From positions 83,968 through 147,967 of the forward strand of contig NZ_JPLE01000006.1 in assembly GCF_001010415.1 (NCBI RefSeq): a stretch of 64,000 nucleotides of DNA. The letters run 5' to 3'. Both the position numbers and the translations under genes were made by a program. Source of the stretch: Xanthomonas pisi DSM 18956. GTDB lineage: Bacteria; Pseudomonadota; Gammaproteobacteria; Xanthomonadales; Xanthomonadaceae. How positions within the stretch are numbered: the first letter of the stretch is position 1; every line of letters begins with the position of its first letter. Of the stretch, positions 7,932-20,153 are shown one piece after another. The notes beneath the pieces are model-generated. The model did no database searches and was not told the DNA's origin. It saw only the letters and a program-made list of their open reading frames with translations.

Positions 7932-8432
7932 ATGCGTTTGCTGGTGTTGTTGGCGGTCTTGGCCGCGGTTGCGGGTCTGTACAACTATGGCGGCAACTCG
8001 CTCGACGAGAAGCAGGTGCGCGATTTCTACGCCGCGCACGACAAGGCGATGGTCAGTCAGGATGGGGAGGCGCTATGCGCCTTGACCGCGCCGGACTTCG
8101 AAATGGTGGTGCTGTACCGCATGGATTCCCATCAGAAGCGCGAGACCACCGATCGCGCCAAGTACTGCAAGTCCAACGGCGAGTGGGCACAGGTGCTGCA
8201 GCAGATGCGCCATGTGGCCGAGCCGGAAGAATTGATCGACTACAAGCACTCGATTACCAAGATCGAGATCGCCCCCGATGAGCAATCGGCGATGGTCGAA
8301 ACACGGGCCACGCTCGGCTTGCCGGGTTTGCGCATGACCTTCCGTTCGCGCGACAAGGTCGTGCGCAAGCGCTGGAAGACCTTGATCACGCGGAGCGAAG
8401 GCACTGCCTGGGTTGGTCCGGCATATCAATAG
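7932..8432 (+). CDS. Small exported or membrane-anchored protein of unknown function
   Basis: 166 residues starting with a hydrophobic signal or anchor (L-L-V-L-L-A-V-L-A-A-V-A-G-L). The rest is soluble, with D-F-Y-A-A-H-D-K-A-M near the start and T-A-P-D-F-E-M-V-V-L. This pattern resembles NTF2-like/SnoaL-type proteins, in which a helix is followed by a curved sheet. The ATG at 7932 is preceded by a CAGGGGG ribosome site and is preferred over an upstream in-frame start that would add an Arg-rich leader. It is separated from the feo genes by 60 bp and may or may not share their mRNA. Confidence 0.78.
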   Translation: MRLLVLLAVLAAVAGLYNYGGNSLDEKQVRDFYAAHDKAMVSQDGEALCALTAPDFEMVVLYRMDSHQKRETTDRAKYCKSNGEWAQVLQQMRHVAEPEELIDYKHSITKIEIAPDEQSAMVETRATLGLPGLRMTFRSRDKVVRKRWKTLITRSEGTAWVGPAYQ

Positions 8433-8664
8433 CCGGTGGCGGCGGCGCGTTCTACGCCGCCGCTGGCAGCGCTAAGCAACGCGACTGTGCGCGCCGCCGG
8501 GTGGGCGCGGCCGGGGCGCGGCATGGGCCACTTGCACGCTCCGGTTGTGAGCCGTCCGCATCTGCCTGACGACTGCCCGCCGGGTGTTGCTGGCTGCACT
8601 GCATCGACGCAGGCACGCTGCAGTGCACAGCGCCGGGGTCGCGGGCGTTGGGTATGCTTGCAGC

Positions 8665-9867
8665 ATGACGACCTCCTTCCAGATCTCCCGACGTGCGCAG
8701 GCGCTGACCAGTTCGGCGATTCGCGAAATCCTCAAGGTGACCGAGCGGCCGGAGGTGATTTCCTTCGCTGGCGGCCTGCCATCGCCGGCGACCTTTCCGG
8801 TCGAGCGCATGCGCGCGGCCAGCGACCAGGTGTTGCGCGAGGCGCCGCAGGCTGCGTTGCAATACGGCCCGACCGAGGGCTATGCGCCGCTGCGCGAATG
8901 GGTGGCCGCGCGGCTGAGCCGTGACGGCGCCAGCATCCGGCCCAGCCAGGTGTTGATCACCACCGGCTCGCAGCAGGGTCTGGATCTGCTCGGCAAGGTG
9001 TTCATCGACGAAGGCAGCAAGGTGCTGGTGGAGACGCCGAGTTATCTGGGTGCGTTGCAGGCGTTCTCGCTGTTCCAGCCCGCGTTTGTCGGCATGCCGT
9101 CGGACCAGGATGGCGTGGTGGTGGATGCGCTGGATCCGGCGCTGCTGGCCGATGCGCGCTTTCTGTATTGCCTGCCCAATTTTCAGAATCCCACCGGGCG
9201 GCGTCTGCCATTGGCGCGACGTCAGGCGCTGGTCGCGCGCGCGGCCGAGGCCGGCGTGCCGATCGTCGAGGACGACCCGTACGGCGAGCTGTACTACAGC
9301 GGCGACCCCTTGCCGAGCCTGCTGTCGATGAACCCCGAAGGCGTCATCTACATGGGGTCGTTCTCCAAGGTGTTGGCGCCCGGGCTGCGGTTGGGCTACG
9401 TCGTTGCACCCGAGGCCGTGCTTGGCAAGTTGATCCAGGCCAAGCAGGCGGCCGACCTGCATACGCCGTCGTTTACCCAGCGCGTGGTGTATCAGACGCT
9501 GCAGGACGACTTTCTCGACACGCATATCCCGCAGATCCGTGCGTTGTACGCGCGGCAATGCAGCCTGATGCTGGAAGCGCTGGATCGGCACTTCCCGGCG
9601 CAGGTGCAATGGAATCGTCCCGAAGGCGGCATGTTCCTGTGGGTGAGCCTGCCGACTGGGCTGGATGGCACTGCATTGCTGGCGCGCGCGATCGCACGCA
9701 ATGTCGCGTTCGTGCCGGGGGCGCCGTTCTTTGCGACCCTGCCGCAAGCCAATACGCTGCGGCTGTCGTTCGTCACCGTGCCGGGCGAGAAAATCGATGC
9801 CGGCATCCAGGTGCTTGGGGACGTGCTGCGCGAAGCGCTGGCCGAACTGCCAGGGCATGGCGCATGA
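8665..9867 (+). CDS. PLP-dependent aminotransferase, LysN/MocR catalytic type
   Basis: 400 residues, fold type I aminotransferase. The PLP lysine is Lys235 in S-F-S-K-V-L-A-P-G-L-R-L-G-Y. N-F-Q-N-P-T-G (substrate carboxylate and cofactor contacts) and E-D-D-P-Y-G-E (cofactor Asp/Tyr) are also seen. It resembles 2-aminoadipate or branched-chain/aromatic aminotransferases of the LysN group and the catalytic half of MocR regulators, but has no DNA-binding domain. The substrate cannot be fixed from sequence. The ATG at 8665 gives the family N-terminus; a -10-like TATGCT sits six bases before it, with no ribosome site, so a leaderless mRNA is possible. The next gene overlaps its stop. Confidence 0.9.
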   Translation: MTTSFQISRRAQALTSSAIREILKVTERPEVISFAGGLPSPATFPVERMRAASDQVLREAPQAALQYGPTEGYAPLREWVAARLSRDGASIRPSQVLITTGSQQGLDLLGKVFIDEGSKVLVETPSYLGALQAFSLFQPAFVGMPSDQDGVVVDALDPALLADARFLYCLPNFQNPTGRRLPLARRQALVARAAEAGVPIVEDDPYGELYYSGDPLPSLLSMNPEGVIYMGSFSKVLAPGLRLGYVVAPEAVLGKLIQAKQAADLHTPSFTQRVVYQTLQDDFLDTHIPQIRALYARQCSLMLEALDRHFPAQVQWNRPEGGMFLWVSLPTGLDGTALLARAIARNVAFVPGAPFFATLPQANTLRLSFVTVPGEKIDAGIQVLGDVLREALAELPGHGA

Positions 9868-10583
9868 CATCGCCCGCCGTGGTGCGGCAGGCGCCGGTTG
9901 TCGCGCGCATCGATCATGTCGCCATCGGCGTCGCGCGCGACTTCACCCGTCCCGGTAGCCGCAGCGCGATCGACAAGCGTGCCGTCGATGGTTCGGTCGC
10001 TATCGGTGTCGAAGGGCTGGTGGGCGATGAGCAAGGCGACCGTCGCGTGCATGGCGGGCCGGACAAGGCGATCCATCACTATCCGCGCGACCACTACGCG
10101 GCCTGGCGCAACGAGATTGGTGCGCATGCGCTGCTGGAAGCGGCCGGCGCGTTCGGTGAGAACCTGAGCAGCATCGGCCTGACCGAGGCCACGGTCTGCC
10201 TTGGCGACCGCTTTACCCTGGGCACCGCCGTCGTGGAGGTCTCGCAGCTGCGCCAGCCGTGCTGGAAGTTGTCCGATCGCTTCGGTGTACGCGACATGGC
10301 GCGCCGCGTGCAGGAAACCGGCCGCACCGGGTGGTACTACCGCGTGCTGCAGCCCGGCGCGGTGGCGTGCGGCGACACGCTGGCATTGCAGGAGCGGCCG
10401 CATCCGCAGTGGAGCCTGTCGCGGCTGCAGCAGGTGCTGTATGCACGCGAAGTCGACGTCGCTGCCATCACCGCGGTGCTGCGTCTTCCGCTGGTGCCGT
10501 CGTGGCAGGCCCTGTTCGAACGCCGCCTGCAACGCAGCCAAGTGGAAAGCTGGAGCAGACGGCTGACCGGCGTCGACGACTGA
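9864..10583 (+). CDS. MOSC domain protein, YiiM family
   Basis: 239 residues: a MOSC (molybdenum cofactor sulfurase C-terminal) domain with conserved Cys133 in Q-P-C-W-K-L, followed by an E. coli YiiM-like C-terminal helical region. Other family marks are G-D-E-Q-G-D-R-R-V-H-G-G-P-D-K-A and G-E-N-L. YiiM-type proteins bind molybdenum cofactor and take part in reducing N-hydroxylated bases such as 6-hydroxylaminopurine. The start codon overlaps the aminotransferase stop (ATGA), so they form an operon, although no functional link is obvious. Confidence 0.9.
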   Translation: MTSPAVVRQAPVVARIDHVAIGVARDFTRPGSRSAIDKRAVDGSVAIGVEGLVGDEQGDRRVHGGPDKAIHHYPRDHYAAWRNEIGAHALLEAAGAFGENLSSIGLTEATVCLGDRFTLGTAVVEVSQLRQPCWKLSDRFGVRDMARRVQETGRTGWYYRVLQPGAVACGDTLALQERPHPQWSLSRLQQVLYAREVDVAAITAVLRLPLVPSWQALFERRLQRSQVESWSRRLTGVDD

Positions 10584-10810
10584 GCAAGCGTCGCGCTCGC
10601 CGGTTGTCCATCACCTGGCGGTAGCCACCCGCGCAAAAACAACGTCGCGTGCTGCGGGCCCGGGCGCATCGCCGCACGCGCGTGATATCCAAGTGCGCTC
10701 TAGCAGCGCGCGGCTTAAGAAGCGCTGCAATCACCAGGCTGCAGCACACGCCACATCCACCAAACCACAACATCCCCAACAAGCGCTCAGACCTCGCACA
10801 CCGCTCTGAC

Positions 10811-10840
10811 GATTCCCCAATCCCGATTCCCGATTCCCCC
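10811..10840. repeat. AATCCC-type intergenic repeat
   Basis: The block reads GATTCCCCAATCCCGATTCC followed by CGATTCCCCC, the same dispersed low-complexity repeat seen upstream of efpL. The rest of the gap between 10584 and 10880 shows no gene. Confidence 0.65.
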
Positions 10841-10845
10841 GCACC

Positions 10846-10874
10846 TTGTGCAACCCCCGCCGCCTCGCTAGCCT
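10846..10874 (+). promoter_or_regulatory. Candidate promoter of dapB
   Basis: TTGTGC (10846-10851), a 17-bp spacer and TAGCCT (10869-10874) sit so that transcription would begin at or next to the ATG at 10881. No ribosome site precedes that ATG, so a leaderless dapB mRNA is likely if the promoter is real. Confidence 0.45.
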
Positions 10875-10880
10875 GCGGAT

Positions 10881-11597
10881 ATGACAACGTCTCCCGTAAA
10901 AGTTCTGATCCACGGCGCCTCCGGGCGGATGGGCAAGGCATTGCTGCGCCTGGCGGCCGAAGACGACGCATTGCATGTCGTCGGCGCCGTGGTAGGGCGC
11001 TCGCCGTCGCAGCGGGTGGTGGACGGCGTGCCGTTCTTTGCCGCCAGCGAGCTGGGCGGTGCGCCTGCCTTCGATGTGGCGATCGACTTCAGCCTGCCGC
11101 AGGGTTTTGCACCGATCCTGGCGTTGTGCGCGCAACGCGGTAAGCCCTTGGTGTCCGGAACCACCGGGCTGGACGAGACGCAGCGCGCCGCGCTGCTCGA
11201 AGCCGCACGACAGATCCCGTTGGTGTGGGCCTCCAACTTCAGCCTGGGTGTGGCGGTGTTGACCGAACTGGTCGAGCGCGCTGCCGGCACCTTGCCTGGG
11301 TGGGATTGCGACATCATCGAGGCGCACCACGTGCACAAGCAGGACGCGCCATCCGGGACCGCACTGACGTTGGGCGAGGCGGCCACCGGCAGCGGTGCGC
11401 AGCCGCGCTTTGCCAGCCTGCGTGCCGGCGACATCGTCGGCGAGCACACGGTGCAGTTCACCGGGCTGGGCGAGCGGGTGGAGCTGGTGCACCGCGCCAC
11501 CAACCGCGACATCTTCGCACGCGGTGCGCTGCACGCGGCCAAACGCCTGATCGGCCGGCCCGCCGGCAGCTACCGCGTGCGCGACCTGGTGTTGTAG
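10881..11597 (+). CDS. dapB: 4-hydroxy-tetrahydrodipicolinate reductase
   Basis: 238 residues. DapB uses NAD(P)H to reduce hydroxy-tetrahydrodipicolinate in lysine and diaminopimelate synthesis. The nucleotide motif G-A-S-G-R-M-G-K (12-19) and the substrate motif [15 protein letters not shown] are intact, with His149 and His150 as the acid/base pair and Lys153 nearby. It is about 30 residues shorter than the E. coli enzyme but complete. The ATG at 10881 gives the conserved N-terminus. A hairpin follows the stop, so it is probably transcribed separately from carA. Confidence 0.95.
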   Translation: MTTSPVKVLIHGASGRMGKALLRLAAEDDALHVVGAVVGRSPSQRVVDGVPFFAASELGGAPAFDVAIDFSLPQGFAPILALCAQRGKPLVSGTTGLDETQRAALLEAARQIPLVWASNFSLGVAVLTELVERAAGTLPGWDCDIIEAHHVHKQDAPSGTALTLGEAATGSGAQPRFASLRAGDIVGEHTVQFTGLGERVELVHRATNRDIFARGALHAAKRLIGRPAGSYRVRDLVL

Positions 11598-11605
11598 CCC
11601 GCGCA

Positions 11606-11629
11606 ACCGCGCATGAACAACTGCGCGGT
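11606..11629 (+). terminator. Hairpin downstream of dapB
   Basis: ACCGCGCA, an eight-base loop, then TGCGCGGT make a perfect 8-bp stem just after the dapB stop. There is no run of T, so intrinsic termination is not certain. Confidence 0.4.
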
Positions 11630-11711
11630 CGCGTAGCCTATTCATGCCGCCGTTGCAGCGCTCATGCCGCAGGAGGTGCGTCGCAGGCTGGCATGCCGGG
11701 GCACTTGCCTT

Positions 11712-11717
11712 TACAAT
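11712..11717 (+). promoter_or_regulatory. Possible -10 element of the car operon
   Basis: TACAAT matches five of six -10 bases in a locally A+T-rich stretch about 115 bp before the carA start. The -35 is poor, so this is tentative. A leader of about 110 nt would result. Confidence 0.35.
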
Positions 11718-11833
11718 TCTCGCTTGCCCGAACCAGCGTCGGACCGGTCCTCAGCACCGCGTCCGCGCTTTGCTGCAACCGGAATTTGGCCGGAAGCGCA
11801 TCGGAGTCCCAGGCAGCCAGAGCGAGACCCCAC

Positions 11834-12958
11834 GTGACCCAACCCGCAATCCTTGTCCTCGAAGACGGCACCGTGTTCGAGGGCGAATCCGTAGGCGCCA
11901 ACGGGCTTTCCGTCGGCGAAGTGGTGTTCAACACCGCCATGACCGGTTACCAGGAAGTCCTGACCGATCCCTCCTACGCCCGCCAGATGGTCACGCTGAC
12001 CTATCCGCATATCGGCAATACCGGCTTTACCGACCAGGACGACGAGGCCCGCAAGATCTGGGCGGCCGGCCTGATCGTGCGCGACGTGCCGCGTCGCCCC
12101 AGCAGCTGGCGCAGCGAAGTCGCCCTGCCGGAATGGCTGCAGGCACGCGGCGTGGTGGCTATTTCCGGGATCGACACCCGCAAGCTGACCCGCCTGTTGC
12201 GCGAGAAGGGCGCCCAGAACGGCGCGCTGATGGCCGGCGAGATCGACGTGGAAAAGGCACTGGAAGCCGCGCGCAGCTTCCCCGGCCTGAAGGGCATGGA
12301 CCTGGCCAAGGTGGTCTCCACCGAGACGCGTTACACCTGGCAGGAAGGCTCGCTGGATCTGAACTCGGACACGTTCGTGCGCGCCGAGTTGAAGCACAAA
12401 GTCGTGGCCTATGACTACGGCGTCAAGCTCAACATCCTGCGCATGCTGGCCGACCGTGGTTGCGACGTCACCGTGGTGCCGGCGCGCACGCCGGTGGCCG
12501 AGGTGCTGGCGATGCAGCCGGATGGCGTGTTCCTGTCCAACGGCCCGGGCGATCCGGAGCCTTGCGATTACGCGATCGCCGCGATCCAGGAATTGATCGC
12601 CAACAAGGTGCCCACCTTCGGCATCTGCCTGGGGCATCAATTGCTGGCGCTGGCCGCTGGCGCCAAGACGGTGAAGATGACCACCGGCCATCACGGCGCC
12701 AATCATCCGGTGCAGGATCTGGATGGCGGGCGGGTGATGATCACCTCGCAGAACCATGGTTTCGCAGTCGACGAAAGCACGCTGCCGGCCAATGTGCGGG
12801 TGACCCATCGTTCGCTGTTCGATGGCACCAACCAGGGCATCGCATTGACCGACGCACCGGCGTTCTCGTTCCAGGGCCACCCGGAAGCCTCGCCGGGCCC
12901 GCGCGATGTGGGGCCGTTGTTCGACCGGTTTACCGCGTTGATGGCGGCCAAGGCCTGA
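11834..12958 (+). CDS. carA: Carbamoyl-phosphate synthase small subunit
   Basis: 374 residues. CarA hydrolyses glutamine and channels ammonia to CarB for carbamoyl phosphate, the precursor of arginine and pyrimidines. The class I glutamine amidotransferase nucleophile is Cys265 in F-G-I-C-L-G-H-Q, and the C-terminal His/Glu pair is in [12 protein letters not shown]. The N-terminal half shows [10 protein letters not shown]. The start is GTG at 11834, since no ATG gives the family N-terminus ([11 protein letters not shown]). Its stop overlaps the next start by one base within ATGATG. Confidence 0.96.
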   Translation: MTQPAILVLEDGTVFEGESVGANGLSVGEVVFNTAMTGYQEVLTDPSYARQMVTLTYPHIGNTGFTDQDDEARKIWAAGLIVRDVPRRPSSWRSEVALPEWLQARGVVAISGIDTRKLTRLLREKGAQNGALMAGEIDVEKALEAARSFPGLKGMDLAKVVSTETRYTWQEGSLDLNSDTFVRAELKHKVVAYDYGVKLNILRMLADRGCDVTVVPARTPVAEVLAMQPDGVFLSNGPGDPEPCDYAIAAIQELIANKVPTFGICLGHQLLALAAGAKTVKMTTGHHGANHPVQDLDGGRVMITSQNHGFAVDESTLPANVRVTHRSLFDGTNQGIALTDAPAFSFQGHPEASPGPRDVGPLFDRFTALMAAKA

Positions 12959-13401
12959 TGATGGCCGCGCTGGCACTGCCGTCGCGACTGCGCCGCTGGC
13001 GTGTGTACGTGTTGGCGGCGCTGGTGTTGGCGGCCTATCCGGCGTTCGTGCTGATTGCGGTGTATTCGCAATGGCTCGGTGCCGGGCTGGAAGGTGGACG
13101 CAACGGCCCCGCCGATGCGTATCGGCACAGCCTTGCCAGCGCCATCGTCGCCTATACCTTGTCCCCGCGCTGCGTGGATCTGGTGACCGCGGTGATGGAG
13201 CGCGGCGGGCAGGGCAACGCCAGCCGGGCCATGGATGCCCACAACAACATGATCGGCGCGCGCATCGGCGCGGCCGCTCCGAGCTGGGCCGCGATGCAGC
13301 GAGAGGTTCGCGCCGCGGTCGACCATGGCGCGATCGATGCCCGATCGCCCGACCAAATTACCTGGCTCGCCCCTGCGGCGTGGCAGGACCGACTTTACTG
13401 A
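12958..13401 (+). CDS. Small membrane-anchored protein between carA and carB
   Basis: 147 residues, translationally coupled to carA (TGATG overlap) and ending 8 bp before carB. An N-terminal membrane helix ([20 protein letters not shown]) is followed by a domain with two conserved-looking polar motifs, N-G-P-A-D-A-Y-R-H (49-57) and D-A-H-N-N-M-I-G (93-100). Arg56, His57, Asp93, His95 and Asn96 could form a metal or catalytic site. The pattern recalls DUF6973-type domains, but I am not certain. Its place inside carAB is unusual and gives no obvious role in carbamoyl phosphate synthesis. Confidence 0.83.
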   Translation: MMAALALPSRLRRWRVYVLAALVLAAYPAFVLIAVYSQWLGAGLEGGRNGPADAYRHSLASAIVAYTLSPRCVDLVTAVMERGGQGNASRAMDAHNNMIGARIGAAAPSWAAMQREVRAAVDHGAIDARSPDQITWLAPAAWQDRLY

Positions 13402-13409
13402 GGACCCCC

Positions 13410-16648
<3,239 letters not shown>

Positions 16649-16652
<4 letters not shown>

Positions 16653-17125
16653 GAGCACCCATGACATCCAAGGGCGCGCAACGTCTGCGCGAGGAACTGG
16701 ATCAACTGAAGTCGGTCAAGCGCCCGGCGGTGATCGCTGCGATCGCCGAAGCGCGTGCGCACGGCGATCTGAAAGAAAACGCCGAGTACCATGCTGCGCG
16801 CGAGCAGCAGAGCTTCATCGAAGGCCGCATCAAGCAGCTGGAAGGCGAGCTGTCGCATGCCGAGATCATCGACATCACCAAGTTGTCGGCCGGCAGCAAG
16901 ATCGTGTTCGGCGCCACCGTGACCCTGGCCGATACCGAGACCGACGAAGAGAAGCGCTACCAGATCGTTGGCGATCTGGAAGCGGACATCAAGCTGGGCC
17001 TGATCGCGATTTCCTCGCCGCTGGCGCGCGCCCTGATCGGCAAGCTGGAAGGCGATTCGGTGACCATCGATGCGCCGGCCGGCCAGCGCGAGTACGAAGT
17101 GGTCAGCGTCGCGTACCTGGATTGA
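16649..17125 (+). CDS. greA: Transcription elongation factor GreA
   Basis: 158 residues, the usual size. An N-terminal coiled coil carries the tip motif [16 protein letters not shown], whose acidic residues stimulate RNA cleavage in backtracked RNA polymerase. The C-terminal FKBP-like domain ends [14 protein letters not shown]. The start overlaps the carB stop (ATGA), and an extension M-R-A-P before M-T-S-K matches the E. coli start pattern. carB-greA coupling is seen in several gammaproteobacteria. rpfE follows after 18 bp. Confidence 0.95.
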
Positions 17126-17143
17126 CCCACTGACGCCTGAGCG

Positions 17144-18064
17144 ATGACGACCGCAACGCTGCTGCTGCCCGAAAAACGCCGTCTGCCTGGAACGCTGGAC
17201 AACGCGGCGGTGGCCAGCGCCCTGGCGCGTGCAGATCTGCACGCCGCCGATGCCGGCGAAGTGGCGCAGTTGCAGCGGCATTTCACGCTGACGCCGGCGC
17301 ACTGGCCGGTGGCGGCATTGACCCGGCAACTGGATGCCGGCGATGCCGCGGGCGCGACCTGGGTGCGGGCCGACCCGGCCTATGTGGTGCCGGACATGCA
17401 GGGCGCGCGCTTGATGGGCTATGGCGAGGCGCTCGGCGCCACGGCCGAGGACCTGGCAGTGTTGCTGCCGATCCTCAAGCCGATGTTCGGCGATGCGGGC
17501 TTCTTGCTCGATGCACCGACGCCATCGCGTTGGTATCTGCGTCTGTCCCCGGATGCCAAGTTGCCGGAGTTCGCGCCGCCGGATGTGGCGATCGGCGACG
17601 ATCTGTTCGACCATTTGCCGGCCGGCGATCCGGGCCGGCGCTGGCGTGCCTTGCTGACCGAAGCGCAGGTCGTGCTGCATCAACATCCCTGGAACGAGGG
17701 CCGCGTGGCCGCCGGCAAACCGGCGATCAATTCGCTGTGGTTCTGGGGCGGCGGCGTGCTGCCGCATGCAGTGACATCGCCGCATCGCCAGGTCCGCAGC
17801 CGCGAATCGCTGCTGCGTGCGCTGGCATTGGCGGCCGGTGCCGATGCGCAGGGCGAACAGCGCGTGGACGCGCTGGTGGACTTGCGTCATCTGCGTTCGC
17901 TGCAGCAGTTCGGCGACGACGCAGTGGCACCGCTGCTGGCGGCGATGGCACGTGGCGAGCTGGATCGGCTGGTGCTGGATTTCCAGGACGGCGAAACGCT
18001 GTCGCTGGCGCGCTCGCAACGCTGGCGGTTCTGGCGCAAGCCGCGGCAGCAACTGGCGCAATGA
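17144..18064 (+). CDS. rpfE: RpfE, cytosolic protein of the rpf cluster
   Basis: 306 residues with no signal peptide or membrane helix. It resembles the group annotated as phosphoglycerate-mutase-like regulatory proteins, but I see no phosphoserine-site motif of either mutase class. A conserved-looking N-S-L-W-F-W-G-G-G-V-L-P motif lies near residue 200, and the C-terminus reads D-L-V-L-D-F-Q-D-G-E-T. The name comes from position: it lies between greA and recJ at the end of the rpf cluster, overlapping recJ by four bases. Its molecular role is unknown. In Xanthomonas, rpfE mutants are reported to have mild effects on exported enzymes and polysaccharide. Confidence 0.85.
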   Translation: MTTATLLLPEKRRLPGTLDNAAVASALARADLHAADAGEVAQLQRHFTLTPAHWPVAALTRQLDAGDAAGATWVRADPAYVVPDMQGARLMGYGEALGATAEDLAVLLPILKPMFGDAGFLLDAPTPSRWYLRLSPDAKLPEFAPPDVAIGDDLFDHLPAGDPGRRWRALLTEAQVVLHQHPWNEGRVAAGKPAINSLWFWGGGVLPHAVTSPHRQVRSRESLLRALALAAGADAQGEQRVDALVDLRHLRSLQQFGDDAVAPLLAAMARGELDRLVLDFQDGETLSLARSQRWRFWRKPRQQLAQ

Positions 18065-19800
18065 CCTCCACTCCCCGGATCGTCCGGCGCCCACCAGGGC
18101 AGGCCGGAAGCTGGCCCGATGCCATGTTGCCGCTGCTGCGCCGCATCTACGCCGCGCGTGGTGTCGGCGATGCGCAGGGCGCGCAGCCGCGGCTGGGCCA
18201 GTTGCTCTCGCCGGAGCTGCTGCATAACAGCGACGTGGCCGCCAACCTGTTGGCCGATGCGATCGCCCGGCAACGGCGCATCCTGGTGGTGGGCGATTTC
18301 GACTGCGATGGCGCCACTGCCTGCGCGGTGGGCGTGCGCGGTTTGCGCATGCTCGGCGCGCTGGATGTGCACCACGCGGTGCCCAATCGCATGGTGCACG
18401 GCTATGGCCTGTCGCCCGCATTGGTGGACGAATTGGCCGTGCTGCAGCCGGATGTGCTGGTCACCGTCGACCACGGCATCGCCTGCCACGCCGGTGTGGC
18501 GGCGGCCAAGGCGCGGGGCTGGACGGTGCTGGTGACCGATCACCATTTGCCCGGTGAGGTGTTGCCGCCGGCCGATGCGATCGTCGACCCGAACCTGGCG
18601 GTCGACAGCTTCCCCAGCAAATCGCTGGCCGGCGTGGGCGTGATCTTTTACGTCTTGCTGGCGCTGCGCAGTGCCCTGCGCGCGCGTGGCGCCTTTGCCG
18701 GCCGCACCGAAGCGGATCTGTCGGTGTTGCTGGATCTGGTCGCCGTCGGTACGGTGGCCGATCTGGTGCCGCTGGACACCAACAACCGCGCGTTGGTGTC
18801 GGCAGGGTTGCGCCGCCTGCGCGAGGGCCGCGGCTGCATCGGCTTGCGCGCCTTGATCGATGCCAGCGGCCGCGATGTCGCGCGCTTGGGCGCCAGCGAT
18901 ATCGGGTTTGCGTTGGGTCCACGTCTCAACGCAGCCGGCCGGCTGGAAGACATGGCGCTTGGCATCGAGCTGCTGCTCAGCGAGGACTGGAACCGCGCAC
19001 GCGAGATCGCCGCCACCCTGGAAGAGATCAACGCCGAGCGCCGCGCGGTGCAGCAGTTGATGACCGACGATGCCGAGCAGCTGGTGACCAAGGTGGTGCT
19101 GGACGCCGATGGCGCCTTGCCGATCGCCGCCTGCCTGTTCGATGCGCAATGGCACCCCGGCGTGATCGGCTTGGTCGCCTCCAAATTGAAGGATCGGTTG
19201 CATCGCCCGGTGATCGCGCTGGCGCCGGCCGAGCCGGGCAGCAGCCAGTTGCGCGGTTCGGCGCGGTCCATTCCCGGCCTGCATATCCGCGACGTGCTGG
19301 CGGCGGTGGATGCGCGTCATCCGGGCTTGATACAGAAGTTTGGCGGCCATGCGATGGCCGCGGGCTTGAGCATCGAGCACGCCGCGCTGGCGACTTTCGA
19401 GCAGGCCTTTCAGGCACAGGTTCACGCGATGGTGGATGCGTCGCTGCTGCATGCCGAGTTGCACAGCGATGGCGAACTCGCCGCGCACGAACTCGATCAC
19501 GTGCACGCCGAAGCCTTGCGGGTGGCCGGTCCGTGGGGGCAGGGCTTTCCGGAGCCGCTGTTCGATGGTCAGTTCGAGGTGCTGCAGTACCGGGTGCTCA
19601 AGGAGCGCCACCTCAAGCTCACCCTGCGCTGCGCCGGCCGCGCCGAACCGCTCAATGCCATCCACTTCAACGGTTGGCGCGGCAGCGAGCCGCCACGCTT
19701 GGTGCGGCTGGCGTACCGCCTGGTCAGCGACGATTATCGCGGCGGCACCGCAGTGCAGTTGATCGTCGAGCATTGCGAGCCGGCAACCATCACGGCCTGA
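18061..19800 (+). CDS. recJ: Single-stranded-DNA-specific exonuclease RecJ
   Basis: 579 residues, full length. The DHH phosphoesterase motifs are clear: D-F-D-C-D-G-A-T-A (79-87), V-D-H-G, and D-H-H-L-P-G. The DHHA1 motif G-G-H-A-M-A-A-G-L-S lies near residue 430 and a C-terminal OB-like domain follows. RecJ degrades single-stranded DNA 5' to 3' in recombination (RecF pathway) and mismatch repair. The ATG at 18061 overlaps the rpfE stop, so the two are cotranslated. Confidence 0.96.
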   Translation: MTSTPRIVRRPPGQAGSWPDAMLPLLRRIYAARGVGDAQGAQPRLGQLLSPELLHNSDVAANLLADAIARQRRILVVGDFDCDGATACAVGVRGLRMLGALDVHHAVPNRMVHGYGLSPALVDELAVLQPDVLVTVDHGIACHAGVAAAKARGWTVLVTDHHLPGEVLPPADAIVDPNLAVDSFPSKSLAGVGVIFYVLLALRSALRARGAFAGRTEADLSVLLDLVAVGTVADLVPLDTNNRALVSAGLRRLREGRGCIGLRALIDASGRDVARLGASDIGFALGPRLNAAGRLEDMALGIELLLSEDWNRAREIAATLEEINAERRAVQQLMTDDAEQLVTKVVLDADGALPIAACLFDAQWHPGVIGLVASKLKDRLHRPVIALAPAEPGSSQLRGSARSIPGLHIRDVLAAVDARHPGLIQKFGGHAMAAGLSIEHAALATFEQAFQAQVHAMVDASLLHAELHSDGELAAHELDHVHAEALRVAGPWGQGFPEPLFDGQFEVLQYRVLKERHLKLTLRCAGRAEPLNAIHFNGWRGSEPPRLVRLAYRLVSDDYRGGTAVQLIVEHCEPATITA

Positions 19801-20153
19801 TCTGCCGGCTTGGCGCGATGGTTCCGAGCCGCGTTGCTCGAGGGCGCGATGTCCTCACCGCTCGCAGGACACGCCGTGAATCCGTCCGTGGAGGGGTTGG
19901 GTGAGGGTACGGTGCTCCGGGTACAGCCAAGCGCGCGGCTGTCAGTCGCTGGCTTCGGTACGGCGACAGCGCGTCCGGGGTCGGCTCCTCGGCCCGGTCA
20001 CACATCCTGTCTGACTCGCCGTCGCGGCACATCCCTGTGCCGCTCCCCGCCAATCCCCAGCCATGCTGCCGTCTCGGCTTGTCGTTTCCATGACCTGGTC
20101 AAGGCAAGCCGACAGGATAGTGCAAGCGCACACTCGCACTGTCCTCGCTTCGA
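19801..20153. other. Gene-free gap between recJ and a convergent gene
   Basis: No supported gene. The left part (about 19838-19915) is a half copy of the dispersed repeat described at 51651-52240. The rest, including several poorly organised short palindromic bits, shows nothing I can name. No clear intrinsic terminator for either converging gene is seen. Confidence 0.55.
19838..19915 (+). repeat. Half copy of a dispersed palindromic repeat
   Basis: The string TCGCAGGACACGCCGTGAAT, followed by CCGTCCGTGG, is the complement of the arm sequence CACGGACGGGTTCACGGCGT-GTCC found at 51711-51760 and 52041-52090. A GTTGGGTGAGGGTACGG tail like that of the REP-like repeats follows, so this looks like a chimera of two repeat families. 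Confidence 0.65.

Noticed and set aside
5687..7984. Open frame of about 760 codons opposite feoB
   Set aside because: Same reason: antisense to a clear feoB, with a low-complexity basic translation.
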